From: Dunaliella salina
Lineage: Eukaryota > Chlorophyta > Chlorophyceae > Chlamydomonadales > Dunaliellaceae
NCBI GenBank assembly: GCA_002284615.2
Contig: MU069815.1
Location: forward strand, 48,844 to 70,080
Reading direction: 5' to 3'
Length of the DNA: 21,237 nt
Part shown: one piece after another, positions 17,809 through 21,237 of the stretch
Numbering within the stretch: position 1 is the first letter of the stretch
Layout of the letters: each line of letters begins with the position of its first letter
Translations under genes and position numbers: made by a program
The notes under the pieces: model-generated
What the model was told of the DNA's origin: nothing
What the model saw: the letters and a program-made list of their open reading frames with translations, nothing else
Database searches by the model: none

Positions 17809-17846
17809 CAACTGGGGTGAAAGTCTGGAGTATCAGGTGGATGTCA
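17809..17846 (-). repeat. 38-nt inverted repeat arm (partner at 16572-16609)
   Basis: Exact over 30 nt and 37 of 38 nt overall to the reverse complement of 16572-16609. See that entry. Confidence 0.7.
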
Positions 17847-17901
17847 GAATCCAAAGTCTGAAAGAAAAGACCTACAGCGCAATTAATCTGACGGGGCCTG
17901 A

Positions 17902-18066
17902 TGCTTGCTGCATGCTTTGGTACAGCTGACCATAGCACCAGCAGTCAACAGTACAGATACAAAGTCTGATTAACAAGACCTTAAGCAACTGGTCTGTATG
18001 GGCCTCTTCTGCCAGATGCATCGAGTTGTTGCATGTTTTGGCGTAGCTGACATTAGCACTAGCTCA
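17902..18066. repeat. Two diverged copies of a ~42-nt word at the 3' end of the TPP gene
   Basis: TTGCTGCATGCTTTGGTACAG...CATAGCACCAGC (17902-17943) resembles TTGTTGCATGTTTTGGCGTAG...CATTAGCACTAGC (18023-18064), period about 121 nt. The second copy contains the stop codon of the minus-strand TPP gene (18059-18061), so the last codons and early 3' UTR appear duplicated downstream. Confidence 0.55.
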
Positions 18067-18268
18067 AGGAAGCTTCAATCAGGAAGGGCCCTGCTTCTTT
18101 GAGGCCCCTCTCCATTGCTGATGCCAGCTCCTGGACCGTGCTTGCTTTTGAGCTGGGTACCCCCATGCCTTGCGCTAAAGCACACCAGTCAAGTGCTGGC
18201 TGGCCAAGGTCAGTGAGTGCGCGAGTGGCTGGGCCTGCGGGGGGCAGGCGCTGCCTCATGCACTCCAC
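18059..18268 (-). CDS. Acetolactate synthase-like TPP enzyme, last exon
   Basis: After an acceptor (CAACGTGTTCCAG) at 18269-18270 a 210-nt exon encodes 69 residues and a TAG stop (18059-18061). It begins VECMRQRLPPAGPATRAL, contains TDLGQPALDWCALAQGMGVP and ends AGPFLIEASLS. The D-L-x-x-P-x-L-D-W-x-x-L-A-x-G-M-G-V pattern and terminal GPFLIE strand are characteristic of the C-terminal TPP-binding domain of acetolactate synthase/benzoylformate decarboxylase-type enzymes, which act on 2-keto acids. It joins in phase 0 to the exon at 18823-18900. Substrate cannot be predicted from this part. Confidence 0.9.
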   Translation of the reverse strand: MECMRQRLPPAGPATRALTDLGQPALDWCALAQGMGVPSSKASTVQELASAMERGLKEAGPFLIEASLS

Positions 18269-18822
18269 CTGGAACACGTTGAGAGCAAAGGTGTGTCACA
18301 GATTGTCAACAGAGGACAGGAGTTTGCGAGCGGGTTGTGCCAGGCACTGTGGATCTTTGAGGAAGATTGAGTAAAAAGAAGCACACCCGTTTTCCTCTGT
18401 AATCTGCAGCTGCACGACTGCATTATTGCATTCAGATTGTTGCATAAATGCACAACTGAATTCAAGCTTGATAAAACTAGAGTGCGTGCGTGCCCTTCTG
18501 AGTCCCTCATTCACTAGCACTGGAGAAATCCTGGTTCCTTGATTCCAAACATTTGAAAAAAAAAAGTTATTGATCTGTGTCAGACAATTCCTTCCTTGCC
18601 CACACCAGCCTGCTTGTTTTGGCTTTCCAAGCAATCAGGAAGGCACTGACTAAGGCGTTGAGGAGCCTCAGGAAGTAATCACTTACACGCACAGACTCAC
18701 ACAGCTGCACAAAGAGGGAAAGCTCTTTGCCGCGTCACATAACCACAACAGGCAGACCCCTGAATTCAGCGCTCCACTTACACCCTGTGTGTGCAAGCCA
18801 GTGATTTAAAAGAGGCACTCAC
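18269..18822 (-). other. Intron between TPP exons (554 nt)
   Basis: Bounded by GTGAGT at the donor (18816-18822) and TTCCAG at the acceptor. No inserted element or internal exon was recognised. Confidence 0.8.
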
Positions 18823-18900
18823 CTTTAGAATGGCATATGTGCTGTTTGCGCAAATGACGGTGATGACTTTGGTCCGCTCACGAGCCTGGGTCCACAGTGC
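18823..18900 (-). CDS. Acetolactate synthase-like TPP enzyme, penultimate exon
   Basis: A 78-nt exon (26 codons, phase 0 at both ends) lies between acceptor CTTTTTGTTTCAG and donor AAG/GTGAGT. It encodes ALWTQARERTKVITVI then CANSTYAILK. ALWTxARE followed by a hydrophobic strand and (N/A)N is the end of the TPP/Mg-binding motif. The motif ends AN, where the classic form ends NN. It joins seamlessly the preceding exon ([10 protein letters not shown]) and the next one (VECMRQ). Its acceptor edge is copied repeatedly in the upstream intron. Confidence 0.93.
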
Positions 18901-18940
18901 CTGAAACAAAAAGGAAAGGTGGGGTTGGCCTTAAGTAAGA

Positions 18941-19145
18941 AAGGTCCACAGTGCCTGAAGCAAAAAGGAACAAGGTCGGCGGTAAGATGGATCCACAGTG
19001 CAAAAAGGGAAGATGGGTCCACAGAGCCTAAAGCAGAAAGGAAAAGTGGGGTTGGCCTTAAGAAAGGTGGTCATGTCCACAGTGCCTGAAGCAAGGTCAG
19101 GTTTGCAACGCCTGAGGCACAAAGGAGAGATGAGGTTGGAAGTAA
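18941..19145 (-). repeat. Iterated copies of the acceptor edge of the 78-nt exon
   Basis: On the minus strand the true edge is TTTCAG/GCACTGTGGA (18891-18907). Copies occur at 18945-18965 (CTTCAG/GCACTGTGGA), 18992-19001 (GCACTGTGGA without AG), 19018-19035 (CTTTAG/GCTCTGTGGA) and 19076-19092 (CTTCAG/GCACTGTGGA). They are spaced 54, 47, 26 and 58 nt and share flanking GGCCAACCCCACCTTTCC-like intron sequence. Three of the four keep an AG acceptor. They read as partial exon duplications inside the intron, of no coding length. Confidence 0.85.
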
Positions 19146-19544
19146 AACCGCCGGTTTTGACTGGTACACACCAATGCCCTTGTGGCATGATTTAGTAAGC
19201 AAACAAGAAAAAATTAAATATGGATTTTCAATGCAGAAAAGGCTCACCGGCAGATCTCTGCAAGAATACTTGTTGGAAAGTTGTGAAGTACTGTTGTAAA
19301 ATACTAGAAAAATTGTAACTTTGCACACCATACTTCTGGATGCTGGCGGTGCTTGTTGCAAGTAAACACACAAATTCCTTTTTCATTTTTACCTGTAAGC
19401 CCCCAAACCTGGCAGTACTGGGCACGCTGTTGGAAACAAACACAACTCTTGGGGTCAGATGCTGCAACTGGGCCCTTTCAGAAATCCTTTAGATTTTTCC
19501 TCCAGGTCCCCTTCAGCTCTCCCTTCTTTGGCCTTGTGGTGAAG

Positions 19545-19646
19545 GGGACTCACTGCTCTCTTGAGTCAATGTGTCTCAATTCCTTCAATTGATGTAGGAA
19601 AAGTCTGTTTGGTTTTTGTATTGTTCATCCTCTTTTGTTTCCAGGG
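19545..19646 (+). mobile_element. Tail copy T8, antisense in an intron of the TPP gene
   Basis: CCTTGTGGTGAAGGGGACTC, then CTCTTGAGTCAATGTGTCTC, CCTTCAATTGATGTAGGAAA, and a TTTTGTATTGTTCATCCTCTTTTG tract ending in CCAG. Hairpin 2 has decayed (GTCTGTTTGG where CTCTGCCTAC is expected). It shares the 5' word and hairpin 1 region with T2 and T3. No target-site duplication was found. Confidence 0.65.
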
Positions 19647-19855
19647 CATGGCACATCAAGATGATCTTGAAACTCACTGAGAGCTGTATGTTCCGAGGAA
19701 TACAAGTTGTAACCTCTCAACGCAGCCTTCATGAATTTCTGTTTCTGTTCTTTTCTTTCCAGGGCACCACAGCACATCAAGATGACCCTGAAACTTACTG
19801 AGAGCTGCAAGTCCCAAAGAATGGAAGCTATGACCTCAATGCAGCCCTACCAAGT
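19617..19855. repeat. ~120-nt tandem duplication in a TPP intron
   Basis: 19617-19735 and 19738-19855 share, in order, TTTCCAGGGCA, CACATCAAGATGA, CTTGAAACT or CCTGAAACT, ACTGAGAGCTG and CAATGCAGCC or CAACGCAGCC. The first unit starts inside the end of tail T8. No coding content recognised on either strand. Confidence 0.8.
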
Positions 19856-19875
19856 TCAACTCCTGTTCTGCTGAC

Positions 19876-20250
19876 CTGCAGCCCATGCTTACCTGCAGCC
19901 CATGCATCTCTGAGCTATCAGCCTTTGCACTCCACCCTACAGTTTTGCTCTCTCTACTATATTCTGGTGCATAGCTGTGTTTTGCACTGCGCACCTGCAG
20001 CCCATGCACTTCTGAGCCCCCCCTTTCGGACTTAATACATTCTGTGTTATATGTTTTATTACTTTGTTGTTTGGCACAGTTGTGTGGCACTGCACGCCTG
20101 CAGCCAAAACATGGCAGAGCTGTCTGCCTGGATGTTGATGATCTGCTTGTCAAGGCATGCCACTGCATGTTCTGGTGTTGGTGACCTGCTCGTCAGGGCA
20201 CGCCACCGCATGACCTGATGCTAATGATTTCCTTGTCGGGGCATGCAACT
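19876..20250 (-). repeat. Iterated donor-side copies of the 144-nt TPP exon
   Basis: The true exon ends GGGCTGCAG/GTGCGCAG at 20257. Downstream on the minus strand, copies of its end recur at 20098-20168 (ACAAGCAGATCATCAACATC, ATGTTTTGGCTGCAG, with GC instead of the GT donor), 19995-20030 (GCATGGGCTGCAG/GTGCGCAG), 19893-19925 (GCTGATAGCTCAGAGATGCA, GGGCTGCAG/GTAAGC) and 19876-19888 (ATGGGCTGCAG/GTCAGC). Shorter copies of the CATGCCCxGACxAGxAxAT part lie at 20172-20212 and 20217-20250. Frames are broken between copies, so they are decayed or partial exons, but several keep a donor. Confidence 0.85.
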
Positions 20251-20256
20251 GCGCAC

Positions 20257-20400
20257 CTGCAGCCCATACATGGCTGAGCCATCTGCCTGGATGTTGATGA
20301 TCTGCTCCTTGGGGCATGCCACGGCAGCCCCCAGGGCCATGGGAGGGCCGCTTCCAATGGCGCCTCCAGTGAGGGTCAGATGGGAAAAGCGAGGGGCGCC
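20257..20400 (-). CDS. Acetolactate synthase-like TPP enzyme, exon with the TPP motif start
   Basis: A 144-nt exon (48 codons, phase 0) lies between acceptor TTGGATTGCAG and donor CTGCAG/GTGCGC. It encodes [20 protein letters not shown], then [18 protein letters not shown], then [10 protein letters not shown]. The GGAIGxGxPxALGAAxACP helix followed by a strand and ADGS is the Mg/TPP-binding core of the acetolactate synthase superfamily. The canonical motif starts GDG; here it is ADG. With the next two exons it gives the last 143 residues, about a quarter of a typical 520-560-residue enzyme; the rest must lie beyond 21237. Localisation cannot be told without the N-terminus. Confidence 0.93.
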
Positions 20401-20454
20401 CTGCAATCCAAGGCAGCATGAAATATGATTGACTGAGTGAGTTGCGCCATTGCA

Positions 20455-20790
20455 GCCCCAGTGCCATGGGAGGGCCGCTTCCAATGGCACCTCCGGTGAG
20501 GGTGAGAGGGGAGAAGCAAGGGGGCGCCTTGCAATCCTAATTGGTGCGAGACATTATCTGGCAAGGACAACACCCCCCCAAGAAAACTTGTTTTGCCATT
20601 GCAGCCCCCAGTGCCATGGGTGGGCCACTTCAATCGCATTTCCTGTGAGGATGAGATGGGAGAAGCAAGGGGCACCATAAACAGGGATTGAAGAAGTGAG
20701 CTTTGGCAATTAAGCACTCAGGGCCATTGGTGGACCACTTCAATGGCACCTCCGGCGTGGGTGAGGTAGAGAAGCAAGGGGCGCCCTTCA
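20455..20790 (-). repeat. Iterated acceptor-side half-copies of the 144-nt TPP exon
   Basis: Upstream on the minus strand, three copies of the exon's first ~75 nt begin near 20528, 20676 and 20785 (spacings 128, 148, 109 nt). Each starts GGCGCCCC or GGTGCCCC followed by TTGCTTCTC and ends near ATGGCACTGGGG. Copy 3 keeps GAPCFSHLILTGNAI in frame, then a one-base deletion; copies 2 and 4 have frameshifts early. Acceptors are altered: GCAAG in copy 2 and none clear in copy 3. None extends into the second half of the exon. About 40 nt of preceding intron appears duplicated with them. Confidence 0.85.
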
Positions 20791-20984
20791 ACGACAGGTG
20801 GCGCAGAATGTAGATTGGAAAAGCGAGTTGCGCTGTGATGGGGAAGCAAGTGGCGTCAGCACTCCAAAGTGGTGTGGTACTCTGTCAGGCTCCCGGGCAG
20901 GCAAAAAGTCTCACTGAATGGAATAGGAAGCCTGAAAGGCATGGCTGTATCTGCTTGCGTAGTGTTGTCACTGCTGTTGTTGTA

Positions 20985-21237
20985 GTAGACAAACAAGACC
21001 AGAGGTCACAGCAGAAACAACATGGAAAAGAAAAGAACAACAGTCACAGCAGAAGCAACAAAGAAGAGAAACAACAAAGAAAAAGTTAGAAACAGTCACA
21101 GCAGAAACAACAAAGAAAAGAAAAGAACAGCAGTCATAGCAAAAACAACAAAGAAAAGAGAAGCGCAGCAGTCACAGCAGAAGCAACAAAGAAGAGAAAC
21201 AACAAAGAAAAGGTTAGAAACAGTCACAGCAGAAACA
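20985..21237. repeat. Purine-rich tandem repeat with 128-nt higher-order period
   Basis: Words CAGTCACAGCAGAARCAACA, AAGAAGAGAAACAACAAAG and GAAAAGAAAAGAACA alternate. CAGTCACAGCAGAAGCAACA begins at 21041 and again at 21169, giving a 128-nt period. The basic unit is about 40 nt. On the minus strand, in the sense of the TPP gene, it is a long pyrimidine-rich tract and probably lies in an intron. The array runs off the window edge. Confidence 0.85.

Noticed and set aside
20985..21237. CRISPR-like regularly spaced repeats
   Set aside because: Units are degenerate, spacers are repeats themselves, and the context is eukaryotic; it is a minisatellite.

Overview
This is a eukaryotic nuclear window with no bacterial-style gene layout. 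It holds spliced exons with GT...AG borders, many tandem repeats, and a large decayed non-LTR retrotransposon. The retroelement protein (APE endonuclease, reverse transcriptase, a PHD-type zinc finger after the RT, RNase H, C-terminal CCHC/restriction-like endonuclease) is of the kind I associate with green algae (Chlorophyta). I cannot name the species from sequence alone.

Left part (1-5.5 kb): a GTGTC-rich minisatellite; an imperfect duplication that carries a 97-nt retroelement tail in one copy and an apparent empty site in the other; one likely protein-coding exon (+, 1067-1180) whose splice donor runs straight into about 157 nt of alternating purine-pyrimidine, mostly (GT)n; about 600 nt of ~100-nt tandem repeats; a perfect 39-nt palindrome; a 124-nt tandem duplication; a 5'-truncated LINE 3' end (family B, +); and a broken PHD finger (+).

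Centre (5.58-14.74 kb, minus): one nearly full-length LINE-like element, 'element A', about 9.1 kb, riddled with stops and frameshifts. In order it carries an N-terminal region, APE endonuclease, RT (core partly deleted, FADD box lost), thumb, proline/glutamine-rich linker, PHD finger, a possible PCIF1-like methyltransferase fold, RNase H (YTDGS), a CCHC knuckle with an RPD...EIK restriction-like endonuclease, and a 3' tail with two predicted hairpins. Two endonuclease types plus RNase H resemble the Dualen/RandI clade. A second family B 3' end (+, about 10.0-10.38 kb) is nested inside it.

Right part (14.9-18 kb): several 5'-truncated copies on the + strand. Some keep the last ORF codons plus the tail, others only the tail. 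One 132-nt copy is flanked by a 13-bp target-site duplication. Tail stems keep pairing through compensatory changes, which suggests a selected RNA structure, probably the 3' signal for target-primed reverse transcription.

Far right (18.06-20.40 kb, minus): the last three exons of a thiamine-pyrophosphate-dependent acetolactate synthase-like gene (144, 78 and 210 nt, all phase 0), whose 5' part lies beyond the window. Its introns contain serial partial copies of the neighbouring exon edges with splice sites attached: acceptor halves repeated on the acceptor side, donor ends repeated on the donor side. This exon-edge iteration and the structured retroelement tails are the two most interesting signals here.
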